Made by a program: the position numbers and the translations under genes. Below, one piece after another: positions 18,500 through 26,423 of a DNA stretch of 64,000 nucleotides. The DNA is taken from assembly GCF_011316935.1 (NCBI RefSeq), contig NZ_WLYS01000001.1, positions 248,001-312,000 on the forward strand, read 5' to 3'. Position 1 is the first letter of the stretch. Each line of letters begins with the position of its first letter. Source of the stretch: Sphingobacterium chungjuense. GTDB taxonomy: Bacteria; Bacteroidota; Bacteroidia; Sphingobacteriales; Sphingobacteriaceae. The notes beneath the pieces were generated by a model. That model was not told the DNA's origin. It saw nothing but the letters and a program-made list of their open reading frames with translations, and made no database searches.

Positions 18500-19594
18500 C
18501 TATTCCACAATCAGATGTATTCCTGCCAATTCTGCCTTGTACCGAATCTTTTCTATCAGGCCATGATAACCCCAATTACGCAACAAAAATACATCTTCGT
18601 GCGCCACGACATTTTTAGGGGTTTGATTCACTAATATCAAAGTGCCTGCCTGATGGCGGATGCAAAAATCAATTAATTGCCGACTATAAAGGTGCAACTT
18701 ACTTTGCACGTAATTCTTTTCTTTCTGCCTGAATGTTTCCAAACGATGTAGTTTCTTCTTCTTGCCATGCCCACCACTATTATAGCTACAAGAAGCTTCA
18801 ATTCGATGCCGAGCGGCTTGTATTGCTAATCGTCGGTATAGAAACTCTTCTTTATTACCGATGCGATATAGATCGTGACCGACCTGTACAACAACTGGAT
18901 GTTCAAGAGACAAAGATGCTTCCGCTACCACACCTTGCTTCAACTCCATTTCGTCAATTGGTTTTTCAAAACATAGAAATAGGAATAGACCAGATTTTTC
19001 GCGCTTGATGGCACATTGCACAATTTTAATATCACCTGCGATTATCTGCTGGATCAATTTCTTCTTGCGACCACTGTCTCGCCCTAAGAATGTCCGAAAA
19101 GGTAATTTGAACAACACGAATTTAAAATCCCGATCTTCCACTAGACCTATCCATTTCAGCAATTTTCCAGAAAATGGTATAGGCATATTCTTCTGATAAT
19201 TTCGAAGCGAATGCTCTCCTTTAGCATACGCTTGACGATCAGTAAAAAAGGCTTTAACGATGGATGTATTCAAATTGGTGATAATATTTGAATGTACCTT
19301 ACCTTTAAAATATTTGGATAGTAGCTGATATGTGGTATTTCTGCGCGATGTGGTCAATATTCCTGCTGCATTCTGCTTACCATCCAACAATTTAACTTTT
19401 GCTTCTTCTTTCAAGTAAAGCAAATCTTTGATGTTCTCCTGCATAAATTGATGAGAAATCGCAATATTGGAGGCTTTGAAAATCAGATCGTGCCATTGAT
19501 GAAGTCGATTTTGATAGACACGTCGCTTTTCTGGATCTGATTCATCCAATAAGATTTGGATCTTGCGTGTAAGTATGACTTTTTTCTTCGCCAT
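18500..19594 (-). CDS. nuclease-dead, C-terminally truncated Cas12f/TnpB-like protein
   Basis: A basic 364-residue protein with Cas12f/TnpB layout: a helical N-terminal region, the SLRNYQKNMPIPF motif near residue 129 that resembles a conserved Cas12f motif, then a RuvC-like C-terminal half. At the RuvC-I position (about 221-235) the usual GIDLG pattern is replaced by VVAEASLSL, with no aligned Asp. At RuvC-II (about 317-324) the usual EDL reads LVNQ. The protein ends after GIHLIVE, just where TnpB and Cas12f continue into the CxxC zinc ribbon and RuvC-III Asp, and no such sequence follows the stop. It should bind an RNA but not cut DNA. Its ATG lies 1 nt after the sigma-factor stop, implying translational coupling. 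A degenerate IS605 orfB is the main alternative, but no tnpA or transposon ends were seen. Confidence 0.75.
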   Translation of the reverse strand: MAKKKVILTRKIQILLDESDPEKRRVYQNRLHQWHDLIFKASNIAISHQFMQENIKDLLYLKEEAKVKLLDGKQNAAGILTTSRRNTTYQLLSKYFKGKVHSNIITNLNTSIVKAFFTDRQAYAKGEHSLRNYQKNMPIPFSGKLLKWIGLVEDRDFKFVLFKLPFRTFLGRDSGRKKKLIQQIIAGDIKIVQCAIKREKSGLFLFLCFEKPIDEMELKQGVVAEASLSLEHPVVVQVGHDLYRIGNKEEFLYRRLAIQAARHRIEASCSYNSGGHGKKKKLHRLETFRQKEKNYVQSKLHLYSRQLIDFCIRHQAGTLILVNQTPKNVVAHEDVFLLRNWGYHGLIEKIRYKAELAGIHLIVE

Positions 19595-19595
19595 T

Positions 19596-20414
19596 TTACC
19601 ACATAGTTAAAAGCTCACTTCGAGACGCGGATGATTTGGTTTTGCGATAAGCACGGACAAACAAACTATTCGCTACAGCTAGATCAACATCCAAGGCGGT
19701 GGCAATTTCGTTAAAAGTCTGCTGTTGATTACATCTCAAGTACAAAACTAATGCTTCATCAGAATTCAAATTTGCTACTTGATCTTGCGTACTATCTCTC
19801 TCAAATTCTTGTAATTTTTCGGTATTCTCAAATACTGATCGCATTTGCGCAATTGCCTGTTCTGCTTTATATTTCACTTCTTGCGACGACCGCCCGCCGA
19901 GGTAATCTGCAATACGATCGTAATTAAAGCTATATTCTAAGCATAGGCGAATAAGCATTTGTTGATCTTGTCGCAAATTAGGCATGAGCGCATTAATTTT
20001 TCTAATATAAATTCGATCTTCTGGATCTTGCCTACCGCTCACTCCTTCAATTTCCGAATCTAACGACATATACAAACAATTACCTTCAGTATGGAAGGGC
20101 TGTAATGGCACAAAATTACGCCTGAACTGCTCTGATGGACTGCCATAGTATTCTCTCGTAGCCCGTTTAATTTCGGCTTCTAAAAAACTTTGCATGTTGT
20201 CCACACTATCAATATGTTTGCGAAAAAGCCACAAACGAAAAAAAGCCTCCTGAACAAAAGTTTTGCTAACATCTACATCCCCAGTAGCTAACCGTGCTTT
20301 GGCAAATAGATCACTATAGTAGTTTTTGTAAAAATAATCCAATGCTCTCTCCTCACCATTATTCAGAAAGCTTACATATTGTTGCGAAGAATACATCGTT
20401 TGCTTTATGCTCAT
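19596..20414 (-). CDS. ECF-type RNA polymerase sigma factor with an extra C-terminal sigma-4-like region
   Basis: A 272-residue protein. Residues 20-80 match sigma region 2, including the segment around FVQEAFFRLWLFRK. Residues 136-195 resemble sigma region 4 (MPNLRQDQQMLIRL, then RIADYLGGRSSQEVKYK). A second region-4-like helix-turn-helix follows at about 215-262 (LNSDEALVLYLR, FNEIATALDVD). Ordinary ECF factors are about 180-200 residues with one region 4. No anti-sigma gene lies next to it. It shares an operon with the Cas12f-like gene, so the plausible job is to bring RNA polymerase to sites chosen by that protein's guide RNA. This role is inferred from context. A one-nucleotide gap separates the genes. 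Confidence 0.8.
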   Translation of the reverse strand: MSIKQTMYSSQQYVSFLNNGEERALDYFYKNYYSDLFAKARLATGDVDVSKTFVQEAFFRLWLFRKHIDSVDNMQSFLEAEIKRATREYYGSPSEQFRRNFVPLQPFHTEGNCLYMSLDSEIEGVSGRQDPEDRIYIRKINALMPNLRQDQQMLIRLCLEYSFNYDRIADYLGGRSSQEVKYKAEQAIAQMRSVFENTEKLQEFERDSTQDQVANLNSDEALVLYLRCNQQQTFNEIATALDVDLAVANSLFVRAYRKTKSSASRSELLTMW

Positions 20415-20793
20415 AATATTACCATTAACTTATTTGATTTCGCGCTTGGCCGCGCCGTTCGAAATTTGAGCTTTCAAAAAAAGTCAATACATTACTCATT
20501 AGAATCCGAATTACAAAATCTGCGGACGCTGTTGTGTACAATATCCAATCAATCAATGAGAGACCATTAATATTCTTGAAAATTGCTCAGTGAGCGAATA
20601 AAATCCTCACCCTGCGGCATCACAAGAAACCTCCACTTTTGTTTAAGTGTATCTAAGTTATTTTTTTTGGTTCTATCCCGGAACGCTTATACGATATAAA
20701 CAGGAAATTTTACGGCTTAATATTCACCGAACCATTCATGAAATCCTACGAATTCTATTCAAATTTCTTTAAAATTAATTATTATTCTTTATT
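20415..20793 (-). ncRNA. long structured leader upstream of the sigma gene, candidate guide RNA locus
   Basis: About 380 nt without a credible gene lies between a consensus minus-strand promoter and the sigma start. It can form several stems: GAACCA/TGGTTC arms at 20729-20734 and 20668-20673 enclosing a TTATA/TATAA hairpin, CACTT/AAGTG (20634-20649), GTGAG/CTCAC (20590-20610), TTTGA/TCAAA (20465-20478), and a GC-rich hairpin with TTTCG/CGAAA base (20438-20464). A run of seven T on the minus strand lies at 20476-20482. A Cas12f-type RNA has a folded scaffold and a 3' guide, which would fit, but no scaffold homology, guide boundary or target was established. It could instead be a regulatory 5' UTR. 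Confidence 0.4.
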
Positions 20794-20799
20794 TGAAAT

Positions 20800-20830
20800 C
20801 AAATGTAAACAAAATATTCGACTAAGCAAA
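20800..20830 (-). promoter_or_regulatory. consensus promoter for the leader RNA/sigma/Cas12f-like operon
   Basis: On the minus strand, TTTG (20827-20830), a 19-nt spacer, then TACATTTG (20800-20807) match both elements and the spacing of the Bacteroidota promoter. Transcription should begin near 20793. Confidence 0.7.
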
Positions 20831-20846
20831 TAATTATAGATTTTGT

Positions 20847-20882
20847 TTATTCCCATTTTGCGAGAATATTTATTCATTTTGC
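20847..20882 (+). repeat. direct repeat in the XRE promoter region, candidate operator
   Basis: TTATTCCCATTTTGC (20847-20861) and TTATTCATTTTGC (20870-20882) share a TTATTC half and an ATTTTGC half. The ATTTTGC cores are 21 bp apart, about two helical turns. They lie between the two divergent transcription units and overlap the probable XRE promoter (TCATTTTG, 20874-20881), as expected for a regulator's own operator. Confidence 0.4.
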
Positions 20883-20885
20883 AAC

Positions 20886-21371
20886 GTGACTGAATCAAAC
20901 AAATTAATTTTAAGGAAACTCGGGGGTCTGCTCCGATCTCGTCGGGAATATTTATCCTATTCGCAACGGGATGTTGCCAGCATGACGGGGCTCACTATGA
21001 CCACAATCGCCGCGATGGAAAGAGGCTCAGGATCAACCATGCATAACTTTTTATTAGTATGTCGAGCATTAAATTTTCAGCCGCGTAAGTTTTTTTCTGA
21101 AGACATCGATCTTACCCCGTTATATAATATATCACCACAAGCCAAAAGTCGAATTGATCTACGTACTAAGCTTGATAGACTTGTCTCAGAATCAGATTTT
21201 TTCACGACACCAAGACGTGTTTCTGAAGTGTTGGAAGAACTCGATTATGACACGAGTGTGAGTAACAAATTCTCCGTATATCTTACAGCATATTGTAGAG
21301 AAGGTGAGTTAGAATATTTTAAAACAGGAAACGTAAAGCGTTATATTAAGAATAAACCACCTTCTAAATAA
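20886..21371 (+). CDS. XRE-family transcriptional regulator
   Basis: A 161-residue protein with an N-terminal HTH domain (about residues 7-70; SQRDVASMTGLTMTTIAAMERG is split across the recognition helix) and a C-terminal region (about 90-155) with a winged-helix-like pattern of unknown role. The only plausible start is GTG at 20886, since no ATG lies in frame upstream of the HTH before a stop. A near -7 box 5 nt before it suggests a leaderless mRNA. It is divergent from the sigma/Cas12f-like operon and probably regulates it or itself. Confidence 0.75.
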   Translation: MTESNKLILRKLGGLLRSRREYLSYSQRDVASMTGLTMTTIAAMERGSGSTMHNFLLVCRALNFQPRKFFSEDIDLTPLYNISPQAKSRIDLRTKLDRLVSESDFFTTPRRVSEVLEELDYDTSVSNKFSVYLTAYCREGELEYFKTGNVKRYIKNKPPSK

Positions 21372-21386
21372 TACTGAAAATTCACA

Positions 21387-22148
21387 CTAATGACTTGTTA
21401 AACTGTCTTTTGCAGAACGCATCAGCGGACTTGCAAATACAAAGTCATTCAACTCTTGTATATCTGCCTGTAACATATCTTGACTAGAGCCCTCCCAGAA
21501 CTTTTGTCCCTTATGCAAGAATAAAATATATTGCCCAATTCCCATAACGGAATTCATATCGTGTGTAACCACTACGGTAGTAGAATTATACTCTTCAGTA
21601 AGTTCTTGAATTAGTTCATCGATCAATATGGAGGTAGCAGGATCCAGGCCTGAATTGGGTTCATCACAAAATAAATATTTCGGATTCATGCTAATCGCAC
21701 GCGCAATTCCTACCCTTTTTTTCATTCCACCCGATAGTTCCGCTGGAAATAAAGCGTTTCTTCCCGCCAAATTCACTCTTTCTAAACAGAAATTTGCGCG
21801 ATCTAGCTTTTCAGCTTGGCTCATATTGGTAAACATATCTAAAGCAAACACGATATTCTGCTCGACCGTCATCGAATCAAACAAGGCAGAATTCTGAAAT
21901 AACATACCGATCTCTTTTCGAATAGGCACTCTTTCTTCGAAACTAAGCTTAGTAAATTCTTGCTTATCAAAAAATACTTTTCCGGACTCTGGTGTGTGCA
22001 AACCTACTATACACTTGAGCAGGGTACTTTTTCCGGATCCTGAACCTCCAATAATTAAGCTCACCTTACCGGGCTCAAAAATGGCATCAATGCCTTTCAG
22101 CACGTGATTATCCTCAAAGGATTTATTGATATTTTGAATTTCGATCAT
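21387..22148 (-). CDS. mlaF: ABC transporter ATP-binding protein, MlaF-like
   Basis: A 253-residue ATPase with Walker A GGSGSGKST, signature LSGGMKKRVGIARAI and Walker B FCDEPNSGLDP. It pairs with the MlaE-type permease 8 nt upstream in the operon. Together they form the core of a Mla/MCE phospholipid transporter that keeps the outer membrane asymmetric. The MCE-domain substrate-binding subunit is not adjacent here. The gene ends 15 nt beyond the convergent XRE gene. Confidence 0.88.
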   Translation of the reverse strand: MIEIQNINKSFEDNHVLKGIDAIFEPGKVSLIIGGSGSGKSTLLKCIVGLHTPESGKVFFDKQEFTKLSFEERVPIRKEIGMLFQNSALFDSMTVEQNIVFALDMFTNMSQAEKLDRANFCLERVNLAGRNALFPAELSGGMKKRVGIARAISMNPKYLFCDEPNSGLDPATSILIDELIQELTEEYNSTTVVVTHDMNSVMGIGQYILFLHKGQKFWEGSSQDMLQADIQELNDFVFASPLMRSAKDSLTSH

Positions 22149-22156
22149 AGTATTAA

Positions 22157-22891
22157 TTATAACATTAAGGCCGTTATCATATAATCACAAGCAAGGATAG
22201 TGATACAACCAATCACAACAGCACGCGTACCTGCTTGCCCTACTTCCAAAGCGCCTCCGCGCACATGGAAACCTTTGTGCGCTGGCACGGAAGTGATGAT
22301 AAACCCAAAAACAACGGCTTTGACCATCGCGACAGAGACGGTAAATCCATTAAAGGAATCTCGAATTCCAAGAATGTAATCGTTTGGAGATACCGCTCCC
22401 GAAAGAGCTCCACCGATTAGTCCACCCACCAAAGCGCAGACAATAGCAATCGTGACGAGCACGGGCACCATAATAATACCCGCAACTATTTTAGGTAAAA
22501 TAAGATAGCCCGCAGCATTAATTCCCATGATTTCTAACGCATCAATTTGCTCGGTGACGCGCATAGATCCGATTTGAGAAGAGATCGCAGATCCAACTTT
22601 TCCCATTAATACAAGCGCCGAAATAGTAGGACCTAATTCTAAGATATTTGAATCGCGATTAATTTGTCCAATTACGGAGGTAGGAATCAGATCAGAAGCC
22701 AATTGGAAGGCGATCTGCATCGTCATTACCGCTCCAATAAAACTGGAAATAATAACGATTAACCCAAGCGATCCTACGCCTATCTCGTTCATTTCGTGCA
22801 CAATCTCTTTCCGGTAGATTTTCCATTTCTCCGGTCTGCGAAACACTTGTTGCAACAATAGGAGATATTCCCCGAAATAATAGAAAAACAT
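22157..22891 (-). CDS. mlaE: MlaE/YrbE-family lipid ABC transporter permease
   Basis: A 244-residue membrane protein with the MlaE family features SSFIGAVMTMQIAFQL near the N terminus and MGKVGSAISSQIGSMRVTEQ in the coupling region, plus LEVMGIN-like text (ALEIMGINAAGYL). It is the permease of an ABC lipid transport system and lies directly upstream of mlaF in one operon. The 226 nt upstream hold no gene. A repeated CTTTACCGA there was noted but not interpreted. Confidence 0.88.
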   Translation of the reverse strand: MFFYYFGEYLLLLQQVFRRPEKWKIYRKEIVHEMNEIGVGSLGLIVIISSFIGAVMTMQIAFQLASDLIPTSVIGQINRDSNILELGPTISALVLMGKVGSAISSQIGSMRVTEQIDALEIMGINAAGYLILPKIVAGIIMVPVLVTIAIVCALVGGLIGGALSGAVSPNDYILGIRDSFNGFTVSVAMVKAVVFGFIITSVPAHKGFHVRGGALEVGQAGTRAVVIGCITILACDYMITALML

Positions 22892-23082
22892 ATTCAGCTG
22901 TTTAAATGACGTGTTTGGACAATTTATACTGTAAATAGCTAACTCTATTTGACAGAAAATGTTTCAACGATACTATTAATATACAAATTTGTTTATTATT
23001 TCTTTACCGACAAAACGCGGAGCTTTACCGAAAATTTGAATAACATAGCCTAATATAGGGCTTATTACACTATTTTAGCTCG

Positions 23083-23090
23083 TAAGTTTG
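23083..23090 (+). promoter_or_regulatory. promoter -7 box for the LiaF-like gene
   Basis: TAAGTTTG is an exact TAnnTTTG match. It overlaps a possible upstream TTG start, showing that translation begins further on, at the ATG at 23118. Confidence 0.55.
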
Positions 23091-23117
23091 ATCCTATTAG
23101 ACCAAAACATCACAAAA

Positions 23118-24017
23118 ATGAACAACAAAATTGCAACTGGAATCTGGCTCGTGTTTATTGGAGCAATCATATTGCTCCACAATATGGATATTATACATTT
23201 CAATTTCTATGCGATCATCAAGTACTGGCCGCTGGCGATTGTGTCGGTTGGTATATCACTTTTATTGCAAAATCGACCTCATGGCGTATTGATCAGTACC
23301 GTTTGCAATGTTCTGATCTGTTCTTTTTTAGTATATCAAGGTACTACAAATAGCGACCACGACTTCTCTAGCGGCGAAGCCGGCATAGATTCGCAAGCTC
23401 AAAGCCAGCGTGTCGCGCTAGATTATAGCACAGAGATAGAACAAGTAAAATTACATCTTAATGGCGGTGCTGCTAATTTCAAATTGGTAAGTCCCGAAGA
23501 TTCCACTAAACTAATCGCGGCTTGGACGGATAGCCCTAGCGTTGGTCTTAGACTCGATGAATCTGGAACTAAGGAGAAAGAGATCGTTTTTGAAGCGAAG
23601 CACAACGATAGCCGATCAAAGAAAAATACGGTAGAGTTTTATTTAAACCCCGCGCCAGTGTGGGATTTAGAATTGAATGTAGGTGCTGTCAATTTCAAAG
23701 CTGATTTTTCTATATATCGTTTTCAGACTTTGGCTATCAATGCTGGGGCAAGTAATATTGGGCTTACTTTTGGAGAACCTTCATTAGAATATACCAAAAT
23801 AGAAATCAATACCGGAGCCTCCAATTTAAGCTTACGCGTACCAAAAGGTGCTGCTTACCGCGTGACTGGCAAAAACGTAATGTCGTCAACGCGATATGAA
23901 GGTGCAGAGAAGGTGAGCAAGGGCGTCTATGAAACCGAGAATTATCAATCCGCCTCATTGAAGTACGACATCGAACTGAATGGCGCTGCAAATTCATGTT
24001 CTATTAACACCTATTAG
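23118..24017 (+). CDS. membrane protein with LiaI/LiaF-like N-terminal helices and a beta-rich C-terminal domain
   Basis: A 299-residue protein. The first 80 residues hold about three short helices with the pattern GIWLVFIGAIILLHN and KYWPLAIVSVGISLLL, typical of DUF5668/LiaF-like regions. The rest is rich in beta strands with repeated GAANFK/GAVNFK/GASNI/GASNLSL units, as in the toastrack-type domains of envelope-stress proteins. The function is not established. The start at 23118 is set by the promoter box lying over the earlier TTG. Confidence 0.65.
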   Translation: MNNKIATGIWLVFIGAIILLHNMDIIHFNFYAIIKYWPLAIVSVGISLLLQNRPHGVLISTVCNVLICSFLVYQGTTNSDHDFSSGEAGIDSQAQSQRVALDYSTEIEQVKLHLNGGAANFKLVSPEDSTKLIAAWTDSPSVGLRLDESGTKEKEIVFEAKHNDSRSKKNTVEFYLNPAPVWDLELNVGAVNFKADFSIYRFQTLAINAGASNIGLTFGEPSLEYTKIEINTGASNLSLRVPKGAAYRVTGKNVMSSTRYEGAEKVSKGVYETENYQSASLKYDIELNGAANSCSINTY

Positions 24018-24030
24018 TTTTAAAAATAGC

Positions 24031-24038
24031 TAACTTTG
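24031..24038 (+). promoter_or_regulatory. promoter -7 box directly before ispG
   Basis: TAACTTTG is an exact TAnnTTTG match with only 7 nt to the ispG ATG, predicting a transcript with almost no 5' leader. Confidence 0.55.
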
Positions 24039-24045
24039 GTGCCAG

Positions 24046-26058
24046 ATGGAAGCACCAAATTCAACTCGATTGACTGGAGGATATTGTAATACCAAATTGG
24101 CGTACAGCCGGTTTCGGACGCGCGAGGTTTTTGTAGGCAACATACCGATGGGCGCGGATAATCCGATCCGTATCCAAAGTATGACTACGATCGACACCAT
24201 GGATACGATCGGATCGGTTGAGCAAACCATCAAAATGGTTGATGCAGGCTGTGAATATGTTCGTATTACGGCGCCAAGTATGAAGGAAGCCGAAAACCTG
24301 CAAAATATCAAGAAAGAACTACGTGCCAGAGGTTATGAAGTCCCTTTGGTGGCAGATATACACTTTACACCAAACGCTGCAGAAGTTGCTGCTCGCATAG
24401 TCGAAAAAGTACGGGTGAACCCCGGAAACTATGCCGACAAAAAGAAATTTGATCAAATTGACTTCACCGATGCGGCATATCAAGCCGAGCTGGAGCGGAT
24501 TTACAAGAAATTTGCACCTCTGGTCGGGATTTGCAAAGAGTATGGTACGGCTATGCGTATTGGTACAAATCATGGCTCTCTCTCCGACCGTATCATGAGC
24601 CGCTATGGCGATACACCAGATGGTATGGTGGAGTCAGCCATGGAATTCATTCGCATCTGCGAAGATTTACAATACTATAATCTAGTGATTTCGATGAAAT
24701 CTTCCAATCCACAAGTCATGGTGCAAGCGTACCGTTTACTCGTGGAGAAAATGGTCGCCGAAAACATGAATTATCCGTTGCACCTTGGCGTTACCGAAGC
24801 AGGCGATGGTGAAGATGGCCGTGTAAAATCGGCAGTCGGTATCGGCACTTTGCTGGAAGATGGTTTGGGAGATACTGTTCGTGTCTCGCTCACCGAAGAG
24901 CCAGAGAAGGAAGCACCAGTCGCGCGAGCGCTGGTAAATCGGTACAGCAAAAGGGAGGCTCAGATCGCGCAAGAATCGCCGCGAGAGATTCTGCATTTGA
25001 AGGAAGAATCTCGTACAAACCCGTACGAAGCGTCCGAAGTAAATACCTTTGTGGGTGGATCATTAGTGCCACGTGTCATCATTGATCTATCTCAACAAAA
25101 CCTGAAAGATCCATTTATCTTAACCCAAGTCGGATACCGCTATGATGCGCTACTGGACAAGTTTCATATGGGTGATCAATCGGTAGATTTTGTATTTCTT
25201 GGAGACGCTTTGCCTTCGTTTGCCATGCCAGGCAATTTGAAACAGTTGTACAACTACCAAACTTGGCTTAACATTCAAGAACGAGCAAATATCCATCCCA
25301 TCTATACGCTTTCAGAATTTAATCATGGTACCCATAAAGACCCTGTGCTGAATATGGTGTATATCAGCAATCGCGATCTAGCAACGGATAGCTTTGCTGA
25401 CATGGCGCTAGATGAAACGGTGGTATTTATTCTGGAAACGGATTATACGCATGGTATGGCGGACCAACGTCAGTTCTTTGCTAATATGCAGGAATTAGGT
25501 TTGTCAAACCCGGTGATTCTAAAACGCAGCTACTCGGCGGAAGATTTCAGCGGTCCGGTCGGCGACATTATGAATCCCGAAGAACCTATTTCTAAAATTC
25601 AGCTTTATGCTGCCACGGATTTTGGTGCGCTGTTGATCGATGGATTAGGATCCGGCATCTGGATCGATTCTCCAGCAACGCCAGTCGATAAATTAGCTTC
25701 GCTATCCTTCGGGATTTTGCAAGCTACACGCTCCCGAATTTCTAAAACCGAGTACATCTCCTGCCCGAGCTGCGGACGTACGCTATTTGATTTGCAAGAT
25801 ACTACGCAGATGATTCGCCAGCGAACCAATCATTTAAAAGGCCTCAAAATAGCTATAATGGGCTGTATTGTGAATGGCCCGGGAGAAATGGCTGATGCCG
25901 ATTATGGTTATGTCGGTGCTGGCCCCGACAAGATCACGCTTTATCGTGGCAAAGAAGTCATTAAACGAAATGTATCTTCGGCCAACGCACTAGACGAGTT
26001 AATCAACATCATCAAAGGAGACGGTCTTTGGATCGAAGAAAACGAGGTCGCATTATAA
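24046..26058 (+). CDS. ispG: 4-hydroxy-3-methylbut-2-en-1-yl diphosphate synthase, long form
   Basis: A 670-residue IspG (GcpE) of the non-mevalonate isoprenoid pathway, converting MEcPP to HMBPP with a 4Fe-4S cluster. The N-terminal TIM-barrel part includes NPIRIQSMTT and RVNPGNYADKKKF. The C-terminal part has the cluster cysteines in SCPSCGRTLFD and MGCIVNGPGEMADADYGYVG. Between them is a large extra domain of roughly 250 residues, as in plant and Bacteroidota enzymes and unlike the short E. coli form of about 370 residues. Confidence 0.95.
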   Translation: MEAPNSTRLTGGYCNTKLAYSRFRTREVFVGNIPMGADNPIRIQSMTTIDTMDTIGSVEQTIKMVDAGCEYVRITAPSMKEAENLQNIKKELRARGYEVPLVADIHFTPNAAEVAARIVEKVRVNPGNYADKKKFDQIDFTDAAYQAELERIYKKFAPLVGICKEYGTAMRIGTNHGSLSDRIMSRYGDTPDGMVESAMEFIRICEDLQYYNLVISMKSSNPQVMVQAYRLLVEKMVAENMNYPLHLGVTEAGDGEDGRVKSAVGIGTLLEDGLGDTVRVSLTEEPEKEAPVARALVNRYSKREAQIAQESPREILHLKEESRTNPYEASEVNTFVGGSLVPRVIIDLSQQNLKDPFILTQVGYRYDALLDKFHMGDQSVDFVFLGDALPSFAMPGNLKQLYNYQTWLNIQERANIHPIYTLSEFNHGTHKDPVLNMVYISNRDLATDSFADMALDETVVFILETDYTHGMADQRQFFANMQELGLSNPVILKRSYSAEDFSGPVGDIMNPEEPISKIQLYAATDFGALLIDGLGSGIWIDSPATPVDKLASLSFGILQATRSRISKTEYISCPSCGRTLFDLQDTTQMIRQRTNHLKGLKIAIMGCIVNGPGEMADADYGYVGAGPDKITLYRGKEVIKRNVSSANALDELINIIKGDGLWIEENEVAL

Positions 26059-26090
26059 CGACTACCTCCATTTTACTGCTCATATTTATC

Positions 26091-26423
26091 ATGAAAAATA
26101 CTTTATTACAAGACCTGAAAGACGGAAAACTCATTTTTACGGATGTAATCGCTTACATAGAGTCTGCTTACAATCATACGCCAACAGCGTTTTGGAACGG
26201 GGAGATCCACAATGAAGCGACGCAAAATCAGGGAAGTGCCAAGGTATTGCAATTCGCCTTAATCAAATCGCTAAGCGAGGAAGACACTTTGCAACTCTTT
26301 GCCGAGCATTACCGCGCTGTATTAGATGATCCTAATGGAAATGACCATCAGAATATTCGGGCTTTTATGCTGCATGGCTGGGAAGGCGTACGATTCGAAG
26401 GCACCGCGCTTACTATCAAATAA
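26091..26423 (+). CDS. HopJ-type III effector family protein
   Basis: A 110-residue acidic protein matching the small HopJ family through its LIFTDVIAYIESAYNHTPTAF and HGWEGVRFEG text. It is widespread in non-pathogens, and the effector name is historical. The role is unknown. A frame open from 26028 overlaps ispG, but the ATG at 26091 begins the conserved part. It follows ispG after 32 nt and may share its transcript. Confidence 0.72.
   Translation: MKNTLLQDLKDGKLIFTDVIAYIESAYNHTPTAFWNGEIHNEATQNQGSAKVLQFALIKSLSEEDTLQLFAEHYRAVLDDPNGNDHQNIRAFMLHGWEGVRFEGTALTIK

Noticed and set aside
18500..19594. An ordinary IS200/IS605 transposon carrying tnpB
   Set aside because: No tnpA, no hairpin ends and no transposon boundaries were seen, the catalytic acids are missing, and the gene is fused into an operon with a sigma factor.
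20415..20885. A CRISPR array beside the Cas12f-like gene
   Set aside because: No regularly spaced repeat of 20 nt or more exists; the only repeated words are of about 8 nt (TTAATGGT, GAATATTA).
20870..20905. Plus-strand TTTTGCAAC before the XRE start resembling the 3' end of some Cas12f repeats, followed by a possible guide
   Set aside because: The similarity covers only a few bases and the following sequence is the start of the XRE reading frame, which has clear HTH coding content.
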